Assembly: GCF_901709675.1 (NCBI RefSeq)
Contig: NC_051088.1
Coordinates: forward strand, 18,675,193-18,739,192
Length of the DNA: 64,000 nt
From: Syngnathus acus
Taxonomy: Eukaryota; Chordata; Actinopteri; Syngnathiformes; Syngnathidae
Direction of reading: 5' to 3'
The notes beneath the pieces were generated by a model. That model was not told where the DNA came from. It did not search any database and was given only the letters and a program-made list of their open reading frames with translations. A program made the position numbers and the translations under genes. Positions 24,073 through 36,049 of this stretch are shown piece after piece; the stretch's first letter is position 1; every line of letters begins with the position of its first letter.

Positions 24073-24315
24073 TACCGTATTTTCCGCACTATAAGGCGCA
24101 CCGGATTATAAGGCGCACCTTCAATGAATGGCCCATTTTAAAACTTTGTCCATATATAAGATATATACATTTGGCCCACGGGCCGGACTTTGGACACGCC
24201 TGCAGTGGCTCAATATTGGTCCATATATAAGGCGCACCTGATTATAAGGCGCACTGTTGGCTCTTGAGAAAATTGGAGGTTTTTAGGTGTGCCTTATAGT
24301 GTGGAAAATACAGTA
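24073..24315 (+). mobile_element. MITE with CCGTATTTTCCGCACTATAAGGC ends
   Basis: TACCGTATTTTCCGCACTAT at the left and its diverged inverse AGGTGTGCCTTATAGTGTGG..AAAATACAGTA at the right bound a 243-bp element. AAGGCGCACC motifs repeat inside (24094, 24110, 24230, 24248). A core near 24169-24206 (GGCCCACGGGCCGGACTTTGG) resembles a hAT-like repeat also seen at 53494, so the element is composite. It has no ORF. Confidence 0.85.
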
Positions 24316-25469
24316 CATTATCATCATATTATTGTAATATCGCATTGGCCTTGGATAGCGAGCCATAAACAAAAACAAAAAAAACATGATTTATTTTTTT
24401 ATAATTTCCTTGTCAGTACCATATGAGTTTGCTCTTTTCTTTGGGAGTTGTGTATCTATTTATGACAAAGCCACATATTTTGGGGCTTAAATGCAAAAGT
24501 AAATAGTGGTGTGGAAGTCCCTCCATTTCCTGCTGACTTCCTGTCATGAGGATTCATGCACCACCAGATACACACATGCGGTGCGGAGGGGGTGGCCCTT
24601 TCCCCGTTTCCCAGCAAAGCCCTGCCTGTCAGCACCACTTTTTCTACACTGACCCATCATAACCACTGCACAAACAGGTGCCTATGGGGTGAAGCGCAAG
24701 TCAAAAGAAGTATGGAGGAGTATTTAACCTCAAAATAGGCACGGTGTCGAGGAAGCCGGGAGGATGCTGGGGCAACAAAAGCCGGCATTCATTCAGCTCC
24801 TCATCAAGGGAAGGCCAAGACCTCACCTCAGTCGCCAACTTCTTGATTAATCGCAGACCTTCACATAATTTGCACAAGTTATCATACGCCATAAATCCAA
24901 GCAGGCAGAGGAAACACTTATTGCAAACCTGTGAAAAACAAATCTAAATCAAGAGGATTCTTGCGCTGCATACCCTGACAGTTCTGTACATGATGTGAAA
25001 TTAAATGAAACATGCATGGAATTCTACAGAAACTATGTAAGTCACATTGCTTATGTTTGCCCCAAATGTTTGGTAACAGCTCTGTGTATAAAGAACTGGA
25101 GAGATGGCAGTTTTTTTTTTTTTTTGAGCAATGTACTGAAACCGCCAACTTCTCATGGGTGCAACAACATACACAATTATCTTCCACTGTAAATATAATT
25201 TGTCTTCTCTCATCAGATTCAATAAAATACAGGAAATAAATTCACTGGTAATAAAAGCCACATTGTCCAGCGGAGGCCCCCAAGGATACGTCCTCACTCC
25301 ACTCAAGTTCTCTCTCTCTCAACAAACAATGCACCTCAATAAACATGGCTGTCCGGCTCCAGAAGGCATTCCAAAAATGAGAAAATTGAGGATGAAATAA
25401 AAATAAACAATTGAAGTTGTTTACACAACAATAGAAGAAGTGGATATGCTGTATGCTTTGAATTATGAT
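24316..25469. other. Non-coding stretch, no gene seen
   Basis: A pure T run (25111-25125) is the only distinctive feature. Several frames overlap on both strands without family resemblance. Confidence 0.5.
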
Positions 25470-25680
25470 TGGATTAGAGAGGATATGAAATATTCATCTG
25501 ACTCCTGAAGGGACGACACGCCGGTAAAAGGGGCATTGATTTGACAAGGCAAACAAACGCTGATGAGGGCTGCTAATCAATGGCCTCATTGATGACGGTG
25601 TGCAGTGGCCCTGGGCTCTGAGCGTTTGGACGTTCTCGCTGTGAATAATGAATGAGGAGATTCCCGATTGATCAGCCTGG
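25470..25680. promoter_or_regulatory. Candidate conserved non-coding element
   Basis: This is even-composition repeat-free sequence with GGATATGAAATATTCATCTG, GCTGCTAATCAATGGCCTCATTGATGACGG (containing CAATGGCCTCATTG, a dyad) and GTGAATAATGAATGAGGAG. The texture is enhancer-like. No conservation data are available. Confidence 0.32.
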
Positions 25681-27030
25681 TTTGTCTCGTTTTACACTCA
25701 TCTGCCATCTCAATGGGGCTTTTGGCACTAAATGCAAAACGTCCCTGATGCCATATTGTTTTCTTGAAAGATTTGGAAGTATTTTGTACATTTTGGATGA
25801 ACAAAGAGGAGTCGAGTTGTTGATTCTGGGTTCCAACGTCTGTCTCTTCGTTAGGCCCATGATTGACTGGTGATCGGAACAGGCCGCTGATCAAGCTACA
25901 AAACAATGTATAGTATACATGAATGATCAGTTTCTCAAAATGGCCCCTGAAAGTCAGTGTAAAAATCTTCAGTCAGTTTGCCCTTGAGCATTAAATATGT
26001 GGACTGTCTAGCAGGTACCCAAGCCTACGTGCACTTAAAAAACATTGGTTGGGGACGCTGTGTTGTGTCATTTTACTGGCTTCCCCACACCAGTGCTGAA
26101 TGTCAACTCTCGTCTTCTTTTGTACTCGCTGGAGATGGGGAATGATGAGAGGAACAAAAGCGCCACAACAAAAAAGGTTCCCGACAATGCAGCTATCGTC
26201 ACTGAATCTAGCGCTGCTGTCGCTTCGCCCTCCGCTTCACCCTCTTCCTTTGTGCCCCCTCCCACCCAAGCGCCATCACACATTCACTCCTTCATAGAAT
26301 ATCACTTAGCTCTGCCCTTGAATCCTCCTCCATAAGTGCACACACTGAGGTGCACTGTGAGAAGACTTAAAGAAAGTCAATGCATGCTTTTTGTGCTACG
26401 GCGGCTGCAAGGTAATGACGATGACCAATTTGCAAGCAACACTTGGCCCCACTTATTCTCTTCTTCAACCATTTTGCATAATTGTCCATTTTCCAACAAA
26501 TACTGAACTCAGAGTTCTGTTTATAGTCAGTTCGTATTTACCTGTTGATCAGGATGCTTGTATCATACAATGTTGTCTGTGAGTTCTACAAACAATTATT
26601 GAGTTCCACAAACAATTAAAGGTACAAGATGCGGCCAGAGAGGTTGAAGTATGAAAGCCATACAGTATATATTCAGCTACCACAAGGAACATTTTTTATT
26701 CCAAAACATATACAGAAGCTACAGAATAAACAATGATCATAACGTTATCATCTGCATGTCCTTGGCAAGTTGTTAGCAGATCTAGTCTTCTGCATTGCAC
26801 ATCAAGAAGTTGATGTACAACAAGGCATTCCCTAATGGTGGCTGGATATTTTCCATGCCAGCCATGGTATAGACAGAATGAATGATCAAATCCATTACTG
26901 TCAACGATCTCTCAGATTACGCAATATTAATCAGAGTTCCGCATCCGTACTAGTGCTCAAACATAGTACAATGTGTTCTTGTTTTAAAAATGTGGGAGTT
27001 TAGTTCCCCCTTTTAAAAAATGTCTGACAT
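25681..27030. other. Non-coding stretch with a 20-bp duplication
   Basis: A 20-bp tandem duplication (TGAGTTCYACAAACAATTA) lies at 26580-26619. A minus-strand frame at 26068-26283 contains a hydrophobic run followed by basic residues, but it lacks a start context, splice signals and family match. Confidence 0.5.
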
Positions 27031-27340
27031 TTCCGTATCACAAACCACACTCAAACGACTGTGACGATAGTGTGATTTACAAGTATCAAGTATTACAAGT
27101 ATTTACATTATTTACATTTATTTTTTATTTTCTGGCTACAAAAAGTCACAACATGTATTTTCTTTCCGAGCTGCAATTATCACTTTTCCGTATCACAAAC
27201 CACACTCAAATGACTGTGACGATAGTGTGATTTTCAAATATCTGCTTTTTTTTTTTTTTTACATTACTCACATTTATTTTTTATTTTCTTGCTACAAAAA
27301 TTCACAACATGTTTTTTTCTGAGCTGCAATTATCACTTTT
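27031..27340. repeat. 155-bp tandem duplication
   Basis: Copy 1 (27031-27185) and copy 2 (27186-27340) share TTCCGTATCACAAACCACAC, GACTGTGACGATAGTGTGAT, GCTACAAAAA, TCACAACATG and GAGCTGCAATTATCACTTTT in order. Differences are a few substitutions and a longer T run in copy 2. No ORF is preserved. Confidence 0.92.
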
Positions 27341-28752
27341 CACTTAATGTAAACTGTTTCTTAGGCCTCAAGACCTCCAAAGAAGTCTCATTGGATGCGT
27401 GTTGGATGCAGGCCAACCCACAGCTCCCTATTTTTAATGTCGATTTTTACAGGCCAAGTCATTGCCATTATAGTTGTGTCATCAGATGGTGAGTTGGGAG
27501 TTCTGGCCCACTTTCTCTACCTGGAACAGTTTTGTCCCAGACTCCCTCCGCACTTAACTGCCTTAGCTTTGAGAAAACTAACAAGTGAGCAGAGAGAGAG
27601 GGAGAGAGAGAGAGAGGATGGCTAATACCAATGTTTGTTCCTCTCAATTACAGTTTTAAATGGAAATCAATGAAGCAGAGGGAATGAGCAGAGCCCTTAT
27701 CGTTGGGGTGATAATCACATTAAGACCGAGCTTAAATCAACAGCAGACGCTAGCCTCTTGAGATGGAAGAACAATCCAGAGACTATTCAATCTTCAGTCT
27801 CTCTCTTGTAATCTATCTATCACTTGCACACAACAGTTGTCTCCAGTCCCTAAACCGCTGTCTGGTTGCTGGGATACCACCCATAACTTTCACCATGGTA
27901 ACATCTGGAATAAAGGTGGGTGGGCAAGCAGCCAGAAAGGGCCTGGAGTTTCACTGTGGCTATAAAACTAACTCAAATAAATCTCACCACACAATACACA
28001 CATATACACACATTTCAGGCGATTTAATCCAAGTTAACCGTTTCTCACCTCTCTTACAAACAGTAAGGAGCTCCGCTTGTGTTGTAGCCTAAACACAGGA
28101 AAAGCCACAACTAAAATGATGTATTTCAGAGTTTTTGTTTGACAGTGGCACCTACAACTTCTGTGTTTTTTCTCAACCAAGTGACATGTTCTTGAAGTGA
28201 AAGAAGGTTCTTCCCTTGACTGGTGTCGAAATGAAATTATCGATACGTTATTGTAATTCTCTTGCTCAGCTAAATGTTCTAAATGAGTCACATCAAGTAT
28301 GGATACACGTGGTTAAAACCACACCGTGGCACTAAATAAGCAAGATGATACTCGTGGGGTTGATTCTGTTCCAACTGTCTAACCGATGTCTTTGCGTATG
28401 TACCACACAGAGACAGCTTCTGTAATTGATAATGTCAGTGTGAAAAACCGAATATATTAAGCCACAATGTGTGTTTTGATTTGGATGAAATAGACTCTTG
28501 TTGGCACAGTCACACATTTAGTGTTTTTCACCATTTTTGAAGCCTCTTTCCACTGCTTATACGACAAACAGAAAGCAAACCGTTTGGATTGCTTGCGACT
28601 GCATGCCCCCGCAAACTATTTGGTAGCAGAAAGTAGACTTTAGCCCAGGTGAAGGTATGTGGTGTAATACACTTTTGGTCAATTTGATCCAGGGGCAGGC
28701 AGACAGATTCTGATGTGTGGTGGAAGCAAACATGACATCAGACGGGAGGGAG
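27341..28752. other. Non-coding stretch with (GA)n
   Basis: A GA array (27590-27617) is the only simple repeat. No exon or dispersed repeat is recognised. Confidence 0.5.
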
Positions 28753-28884
28753 GGATGGATGGATGGATGGATGGATGGATGGATGGATGGATGGATGGAT
28801 GGATGGATGGATGGATGGATGGATGGATGGATGGATGGATGGATGGATGGATGGATGGATGGATGGATGGATGGATGGATGGAT
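28753..28884. repeat. (GGAT)33 microsatellite
   Basis: A perfect array of 33 GGAT units (132 bp) follows GGGAGGGA and ends in TTTTATTTCAATAAAG. Open frames through it are Met-Asp-Gly-Trp repeats and are not genes. Arrays of this unit often grow from the ATGGATGG tail of the dispersed repeat seen at 9995 and 18331, but no body of that repeat is visible next to it. Confidence 0.97.
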
Positions 28885-29719
28885 TTTATTTCAATAAAGT
28901 AAAGCTAGAAAACAGAGCATGCAACAGATTGCATGTATCAAGATGTTCTTGCTGTGTTAATTTCCTCAGCAAAGGTGTCGGATATCATTACGACTTCCAT
29001 CCTCACCTAATGCACACTGAAAAAAATATTACACATACCGGAGCTACAAGGATGAAGTTCAGAAGAACTTGAAGAAGTTCTACTCCAAATGAATACAAAC
29101 AACTTGCAATGAAAGTGACTACCAACCACTTACAGATGAAATACCTGGCATTGAAAAAACAAAAAGTAATATTTCTCAATGCAATCCAGATCATGCATTC
29201 AATCTAAATCATTAATAAGGAATTGCTTTCTGTTCAGTTTTTCAGGCTTTAATTAATATTATGCCAATCCCAACGTTACAGTGCCCATGCATTGTCACAC
29301 ATTACAATGCTCTCTCTCTTTCTCTGGCTCTCTCTCGCTCTCACGCACACACACAGGTTCCCCTCCTGTGCACATCCTTTATGGTTGGAGGGTGAAGATA
29401 TGCAAAGCGTCACTATCATCAAAACAAAAACTGCAAGGGAATATAGGGCAATTGGGTGAATTAAAATGCATCCCCAGAGACATGTCTTTCTTTCTCTTCG
29501 CCTCATCTCTCCACTTCTCACACGGCAAATCGTCTCCTGCACATGGTTCACATTACACCACCTCCTAATGGACAAAATCATTGAAACATGCTCTTGTATT
29601 GTGGTTAGTTTGTACATAAATTCGTACAGGCACTTTGGCTGCATGCTGGTTCAAACAAGGTCAGGAAAGCAGGTTCTCTAAAGCAAAGACAGTAAATATG
29701 CAATAAGGCAAATAAATGG
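28885..29719. other. Non-coding stretch, no gene seen
   Basis: A CT-rich stretch that turns into CA (29308-29356) is the only low-complexity element. No exon is supported. Confidence 0.5.
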
Positions 29720-30060
29720 GAATCAGAGAGTCTGTCGTGAGAGATCAATATAGAAAAGCAGTTATTGATGATCATCTAAAAGAAAGAAATGGCCAGCGTA
29801 TTAAGCTGCCAGACAGATAAGATTCACTTCTCCGGCTTATTTCATCAGTACTTAATTGGACAAAGTGGCATCTTCTCTTCAAATAGTGAATACGAGTGCA
29901 AATGGGAATGCGGCTCACACAGATATCCTCGCATCTTACATCTCGGTGCATGGATAAAGGAAAACTGCGGAGAAAGTGGAAAGGCAATCGCTGCCCAGCC
30001 AATTCTCAGACAGACTGTGGTCAATAAATCAATGAGGACGTGGTTAGACGATAACTATTG
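29720..30060. promoter_or_regulatory. Candidate conserved non-coding element
   Basis: This is a repeat-free block with GCAGTTATTGATGATCATC, CTGCCAGACAGATAAGATTC (GATA-type core), CAGTACTTAATTGG and GTCAATAAATCAATGAGG. The 90-codon frame at 29789-30061 has no family match. Enhancer function is inferred from texture only. Confidence 0.3.
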
Positions 30061-30899
30061 AGAGCTTCAAATGACAGAACATGCATCTCATAACACTAAA
30101 GCAACAGTTTGTCCTTCACACTAAACAGGAATCCACCAGAGAATGTTCTCAAGTGTTGGTTTAGTTTTTTTTTATTTTTCTTTTAACGCTAGTCATGAGT
30201 GAACACATTCCCGCAGACACTTGAGTTGTTTTGATGTGAATGACTACAGTAAATGTTTTTGTTTGAGATAACAAAGATTCATCTTCACCTCTGTGCCGGC
30301 ACAGCCAAGTGTCTGCATGCGCCGCTTTCATCCATACTACTTCATCTTTGTGCAAAAAGCCCCCCTTATCTTGTTCCCCCACATGTAAGTCGGTTTTAAT
30401 CTCCTCCTCTCTCCCTTGCAACATCTCCACAAATGCACTTATGGAGAACTCTCTCTTCCGCACACACATACACGCAGAGACGTGCATCTAATTACCTCAT
30501 ACAAAGTGCCAGGGAGCGTTTACAGCAATGTGTGTGTGTGTATTTAGAGTCTTGTAATTAGCAGAATATATTTAAATACATGGAGATGAAACTCTCCTGG
30601 GAGTGTTGTGTCTGCCTCAATCTCTCACTTGCTTTATTCTCACGGCTTGAGCCCCCCCATTCAAAAGCGCCCATCAAACTTGCACAAACACTTTGTTCTC
30701 TGCTTTACAGTATGCTCCACCTCAGCAGAAACTCGTATGCTTAATGATAGTCCACTCTGTCGTCTACAAATATCATCCCTGGGGACAATAAGCAAATCCC
30801 TAATTTTTTTTCTCCAACATCATTCCATCCAAATGAAAAGGTTTTGTTTTATATGATAACCCACCGACAAAATGGAGTTCCACGTCTGTTTTATGACGG
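30061..30899. other. Non-coding stretch, no gene seen
   Basis: A short GTGTGTGTG run (30530-30541) and a T-rich run near 30166-30184 are present. No exon or dispersed repeat is recognised. Confidence 0.5.
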
Positions 30900-31030
30900 G
30901 ACACACTCGAGTGTTAAAGAGTAAAAGCCAGCTAGCCTCCCTGTGAGCCCCTCCCCGCTCGTCAAAGCTCTCTTAATTATTCAGCAGGCATCCTGGTGTC
31001 TTTCATCTCTCTGTTAATTGCTGTGGTCGA
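30900..31030. promoter_or_regulatory. Candidate conserved non-coding element
   Basis: CTCTTAATTATTCAGCAGGC (30970-30989) and CTCTGTTAATTGCTGTGG (31009-31026) flank CATCCTGGTGTCTTTCATC in otherwise mixed, repeat-free sequence. The two TTAATT cores are 39 bp apart. Function is inferred only. Confidence 0.32.
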
Positions 31031-31098
31031 CTTCTCACTGGGACCACTGTACCCAATGAAAACCTGCGCTTGCCCTGCATTGTGCCACGAACCAGAAT

Positions 31099-31151
31099 GT
31101 GTGTGTGTCTGTTTGTACGCATGTGTGTGTACGCATGTGTGCGTGCGTGTG
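31099..31151. repeat. Imperfect (GT)n tract with duplicated GTACGCAT
   Basis: GTGTGTGTGTCTGTTT is followed by two GTACGCATGTGTG units and GCGTGCGTGTGCGCG. It immediately precedes a MITE end. Confidence 0.85.
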
Positions 31152-31179
31152 CGCGACTTATAGGCCGTGAAATACGGTA
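31152..31179 (-). mobile_element. Solo end of a CCGTATTT-type MITE
   Basis: CGCGACTTATAGGCCGTGAA followed by ATACGGTA is the inverse of TACCGTAT..CACGG..TATAAGTCG. This is a variant of the terminus of the MITE at 24073. No second end is visible nearby. A GT tract occupies the side where the body would be expected. Confidence 0.55.
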
Positions 31180-31225
31180 CATCTATAAATGAGAATATCA
31201 ACTAATTATTTCAAATTTCTTGCAG

Positions 31226-31442
31226 GTTGTGTAGAGTGTCCATTGTACAACAGCAGTTGGGAAACAGGCAGAATATGACAGAATATGATAAATCACAAAC
31301 AAAATACATTTTGTCCAAAAGATTTAACATCTCTTTTGACTCTGACAGGACTGTCCATCTCACACACAGTCGGCCTTGGACCTCTCAGATACACACAAAC
31401 AACAGATGGCATAAACCGCACACGTTTGGATTCCTTAACTAG
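31226..31442 (+). CDS. Very weak exon candidate after a splice acceptor
   Basis: AAATTTCTTGCAG (ending 31225) is a fair acceptor. The frame from 31227 is open for about 70 codons to a TAG at 31440-31442. There is no donor of note and the residues (many Thr, His, Asn, Gln) match no family. Probably chance. Confidence 0.1.
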
Positions 31443-31509
31443 GATGTTTAGGTACAATAGCAAGAAAGACAAAAGATACCATTTATATCCAATCAATCTA
31501 TCAATTAGT

Positions 31510-31566
31510 CAATTCATCTATCCTTCCATTTTCAACACCGCTTATCCTGTTCAGGGTCGTGGGGAA
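31510..31566 (+). repeat. Teleost dispersed repeat, short end fragment
   Basis: CAATTCATCTATCCTTCCATTTTCAACACC then GCTTATCCTGTTCAGGGTCGTGGGG is the end of the family seen at 6575, same orientation. The rest of the element is missing. Confidence 0.75.
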
Positions 31567-34500
31567 TTATTCAATCAACATTTTTTTTTAATTTGTTAAA
31601 CGCTTGTCATGTACAAGGTCCGTTAAACACTCACTCATGGAATCAAAGAATTGAATAGAAGATTTATTATTGTGTGATAATTCACAAAATGATGACTAAC
31701 CTATTGATCTGCCTGTAATTTCCTGGTACATTTTTTTAATTCTTATTTTTTGGGGGTGGAGGGTTCACTTTTGTTGACTGATTCCCAAAACATGCATTGA
31801 GATATGAGCAGTATATATAGTACACACTTCCCTACCACTATCTATGAAGTAACTCTGTAATGTTTTTTAGTATGGGTTAAATGAAGAGGCCATATTTCAT
31901 GTGTGTCTGTACAGGTCAATATGAAGGATTCTAATCATAAACATGAAACAAATGCAGAAGATTTATCTTCATGCAGCTGCCAAACTCCGATGATTCACTT
32001 CCCGGACTCCTCTCACCCCCTTGTTTACTTTTCTTAACTCCTTCAGTCCTCCCTTCTGCTGCCGGGGGAGTGCTAAGATCTGGTTGAAGTGCAGCTACAT
32101 GTAATCAGTGTCATGTCCATGTGTTTGTATTGATATCCGTGTTTGCCATTTTTGGTGAAAAGTTTTTTGGGGAGGCTTGCATGTGCAACTGCTGACAACA
32201 GAAAGCATCCGTGATGATGATGGGAAAACTCACAGTGCATGAAAACAGCATCGATGGAGAAAAATCACAAAAACACAGCTAAAGAAAAACAGCTGTACGA
32301 CTCCAATTGCAAACAAAGGGGTGTATGAGGTAATCATCTGTAAGCATCAGTCAGCATAGTTTTTTTTTTTTTTTTTTTAAATGAAAGCACAGCATTGTAT
32401 CAGATGAGTTGTCTGGTAACTCTGTTGAATGTTATGTAACTGTTTCAGGGGTATTACAGGAAGGACACTTGGGTGTCAGCCCCCTACACGCCAAGCTTTG
32501 GGACTAAAGGTCCAAAGGTCTATACAGAGAACTTTAACGATGGAGCTTGGACAAAATCTTTGTTTGTAAAATCCCCCCCAAAATGGAATTGTTAAATCTG
32601 ACAAGTAAATAAATAATTCAATGCCTTGCAACAGGGCCTTCTAAACCTTTTTCTATCTCGAAAAAAAATTAAAGGATGTTAGGGCCACTTTGAAATTCAT
32701 TGACTTCAATTCATTAACTAGGGTAAAATCAATTAAGCAAGCAATTATACAATATACCGTTTATACATTTATTTATTCCGAAAAAATGCAATTTCACAAC
32801 TTTCTGTTGGTGACAAAAAATGAACGGTATTATGATATTTTTTACGATGTGGTTGTAGTTTGCAGTCCTTCGTAAATCTTAATTTCTGATTAGCACTTTG
32901 GACAAGAGAGCATACTGACCTAAACGACTATACTGACACTAGATAATTAGAGAAAGGTTTGAAAGGTTTGTTTTATTTTCAAACGGTGAACATTAATGGC
33001 ATCTTCTTCCTTAATAGCTGGGATATTATTCATTCAGTCAGTTATTCCATAGTGTACTTTGGCACCCACACGTGAACGCCTTACTTGTCATTATACGAGT
33101 ATACCCTTGAGTAGGCCTCAAGTTCATCTGTAGGGGGTGCAGACTGCCCAGGTGATATTAGGAGATAGGTCACATTGCACCGTAAACATGCTTTGTCTGC
33201 TTATTCATTTATTTACTACACTCTCGTCACACTACTCAGCTTGTCAGCAATAAGAGGCTGAAGGGGCGTTGGTGGCCTGGGTGTCGGCAGTCCGTCCGTT
33301 GCCCAGTTTAGATGCACTCGAAATGATAAAGTAATAAATGACCATTTAGAAAAATATACTCCTTATCAGAGTTGTTGGAATTTTAAGAATTTGGTTATGC
33401 TAAGATTAAACAAAAAAAAACATGAGCACTATTGCATGCGTTTGTGTGCAACCTTGTCCCACTATCGACCTCCCGCTCTTTAATATTCATGAAGTCCATT
33501 TCAGCAGCTCCAGTCACCACAATGTTGTGACGCTCCTGCACTCACTCTGAATCCATTCCCATTGATCACCACGGGCTTTCCCAAACATGCATCAATCCCG
33601 TTCGAACTTCGGATTCATTTTTACACGTTCACCACACCATGCGCTTCCAACCTAGCATCGAGTTTTATCAAGATGTGATTTTTACCATTGTGCAACAATA
33701 CAAGACGGGCATCTACATTTAAGGATTTTTGATACTGACATATTTAACTGCTAGCAGTCATAAAATTGGACTTGAATCTCTTTTTTGGGTACTTCTTATA
33801 ATTATAATTCTTATAATTTTGCAAAATCACAGGAGAGGGAGTGATTATTGTAGAGAATAAATGCTGGCTCGTGACTATAACGAGTCATTATATGTACATA
33901 TATACAGTACAAAATAATGTATTCTAGAGTGATATTGTTTCTATACAACAGTTCTACAAGCGGAAATTAATGGTAACAGGAAGCGACAGCAATTAAAAAA
34001 AAAAATGTAATCAGTTATTTGCTTAACACGTGCTTGTATTATTAGTGCAAATAAATACAAGTGTGTCAAACATTGCTTTGGAAGACTGTGTAGTTCCGAT
34101 GATGCCGTTTTGTATATATTTTTATGTTTTTAACAGAAACTTGTCAGATAATCGGAGATATTCCACGGGTAGCAAATGAAACACAACAAATTCAATTTCA
34201 TACAATTTTCAAAATTCTTGGTGGGCTGTAGTCAGGTTGAAGAAGAAATTCTAAGGAGACTCAAAATCTTGAGGGACTGTCATTTTTGGGAAATCCTCTC
34301 ACGTTGCTACTCTATAAAAGAAATGTCCAATGAAAAAGTTTGCTTGACACTATTTATGTATATTTCTACTTGTGGTATTCCATAAATGTATGTTTTATTC
34401 AACAGCTTTGCTTCAACATATCTGCCTCACTTTGTACCACAACCTGATTTCCATGTGATTATGTGTGTGTTGCATATTAAGTGACACACAAATTGTGTTT

Positions 34501-34599
34501 GTATTTGCGGTTATGACACCAACTATGTTTTTCCAAACCAAGATGCTGTCTACTTCATCTCGGTTTGGCTCACAGGTCGACCCCATCTAGACAGGATTT
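31567..34599. other. Long non-coding stretch, no gene seen
   Basis: Three kilobases of AT-rich sequence contain a 19-base T run (32360-32378) and several A runs. TTATAATTATAATTCTTATAATT (33796-33818) is a small tandem. Frames are short and lack family matches. Nothing coding or mobile is recognised. Confidence 0.55.
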
Positions 34600-35300
34600 G
34601 ACTTTTTCCATCACGACGCATCTCCAGACATCGATGATCTAAGGCAGCGAGATTTGCGGCCGAGAGCGTCACAAAAATAATGCGGAATTATTCATCCGTA
34701 ATTATTTATTAAAACTGCTCCTACTGTCCACTTCCAAGCAAGCGTGGCTCAGTTTACACCGCGGCAGACAGTCCATCACAAGCGTGACACACTAAAAAGC
34801 TCAGTGTGTTTAAGCTGGTAATACAAACCCCAAATCTGTGCTGCACAATTTGGCTCAGTGTGACAAAAACTGCCAGTGGGGGAATAATGTGTCTCCTGGC
34901 GGGGCTAAAAGGGATGTGAGACAGATGTAAGATGGTGCTTGAAAATGAACTAAAGACTGCACTGAGACTCCATCTAAGCAGAACAGCACACACAATAAAA
35001 GGAGAGAAAAATGCGTTTTATCATTGAAATGATGGTCTCATCAAACTGCCTGTTTGTCTTAAGGGAGCCCGTGGCCACCGGTCTGCATGGCTAATCGTAG
35101 CATTGTGTTAATTATGGCATCACAGCTTGCCCCGAGCGCAGACTTGCAACGCATCAAGCCAATGTATACGCTCTCCCTTCATGCGCATTCTCCATATCCT
35201 CTTTGGCTGTCACCAAACCTCATCTTGATGCTGTCTGGCGGCTAAAAGAGACACTTGTGTTGTAACGAGCTGAGGAAGGTGGATACACACATTGGCACTG
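34600..35300. promoter_or_regulatory. Candidate conserved non-coding region
   Basis: AATAATGCGGAATTATTCATCCG and GTAATTATTTATTAAAACTGC (34674-34718), and later GCATGGCTAATCGTAGCATTG with GTTAATTATGGCATC (35084-35122), lie in mixed-composition, repeat-free DNA. The minus-strand frame at 34754-34993 has no family match. Regulatory role is inferred. Confidence 0.28.
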
Positions 35301-36049
35301 GTGGCCGGGACATCCGCTGCATTATTCATTCTCCCAAATTGGGAACGCCAGTTGTGAGCTCACACACAAACATCTGATAATCTCCCCCATGTTCGGAAAA
35401 TATAAAACATTTAATCATTCCAAAGGAAAAAAAAGTCGTAGGGAAATGTACAAAATCAATATTTTATGCTACTTACTGTACCTCTTCTTTATTACAAACC
35501 TATTCAGGATCCAACATTAAAAATTAAAGGTGGCAAGAAAAGGGAGGAGAAGTGACGGCGTGCAGGGGAGGGAGGTAGTGCAAGGGAGCTAAGAGTTCAA
35601 AAGCGACGACGGCGTTTCATTCATGTTTAAAGGCTCTTTTTGGTTTCTCTAAGAGCCACAGAGGCAGTTTTGAAACAGGCGGCAAGGCTTTGATAGATGG
35701 AGTGCATTGAGCAGCCAAGGTGCTGTCAACATAAATAGCAATAAAGAAGTGGGGGAAATGTTTTCAACTGGAGTTTTCAAGGTTATGGCCCATGGCAATG
35801 ATTTGAAGGCGCCACTGCTTGGCTGCACTATTGGTTATGCATGGAGACTTGCGTGTCTGTCCGCCACACATTAATGAAAACAGTTGATTGTGTGTATTCG
35901 TGCAGCACCACTCGAGTCTTTGGCAGAAAGCATTGTTTCGTGCATTAGCACTTCATATAGAGCACATGCTTTTTGTGTTTGAGCTTCTTTAATAGCACGT
36001 GAACTTCAATAGGTGTTCCTTTGTTTTCAAAATTCAGACAAGCTCTCTT
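35301..36049. other. Non-coding stretch, no gene seen
   Basis: A purine-rich patch (35530-35600) and an ACATTAATGAAAAC motif near 35868 are the only items of note. Confidence 0.45.

Noticed and set aside
26068-26283. Minus-strand frame with a hydrophobic run resembling a membrane segment
   Set aside because: No start context, no acceptor or donor, an overlapping plus-strand frame, and no family resemblance. Pyrimidine-rich plus-strand composition explains it.
28713-29072. 119-codon frame rich in MDGW repeats
   Set aside because: It is the translation of the (GGAT)33 array.
29276-29644. 122-codon minus-strand frame
   Set aside because: Part of it translates a CT/CA low-complexity tract, and the rest has no recognisable domain.
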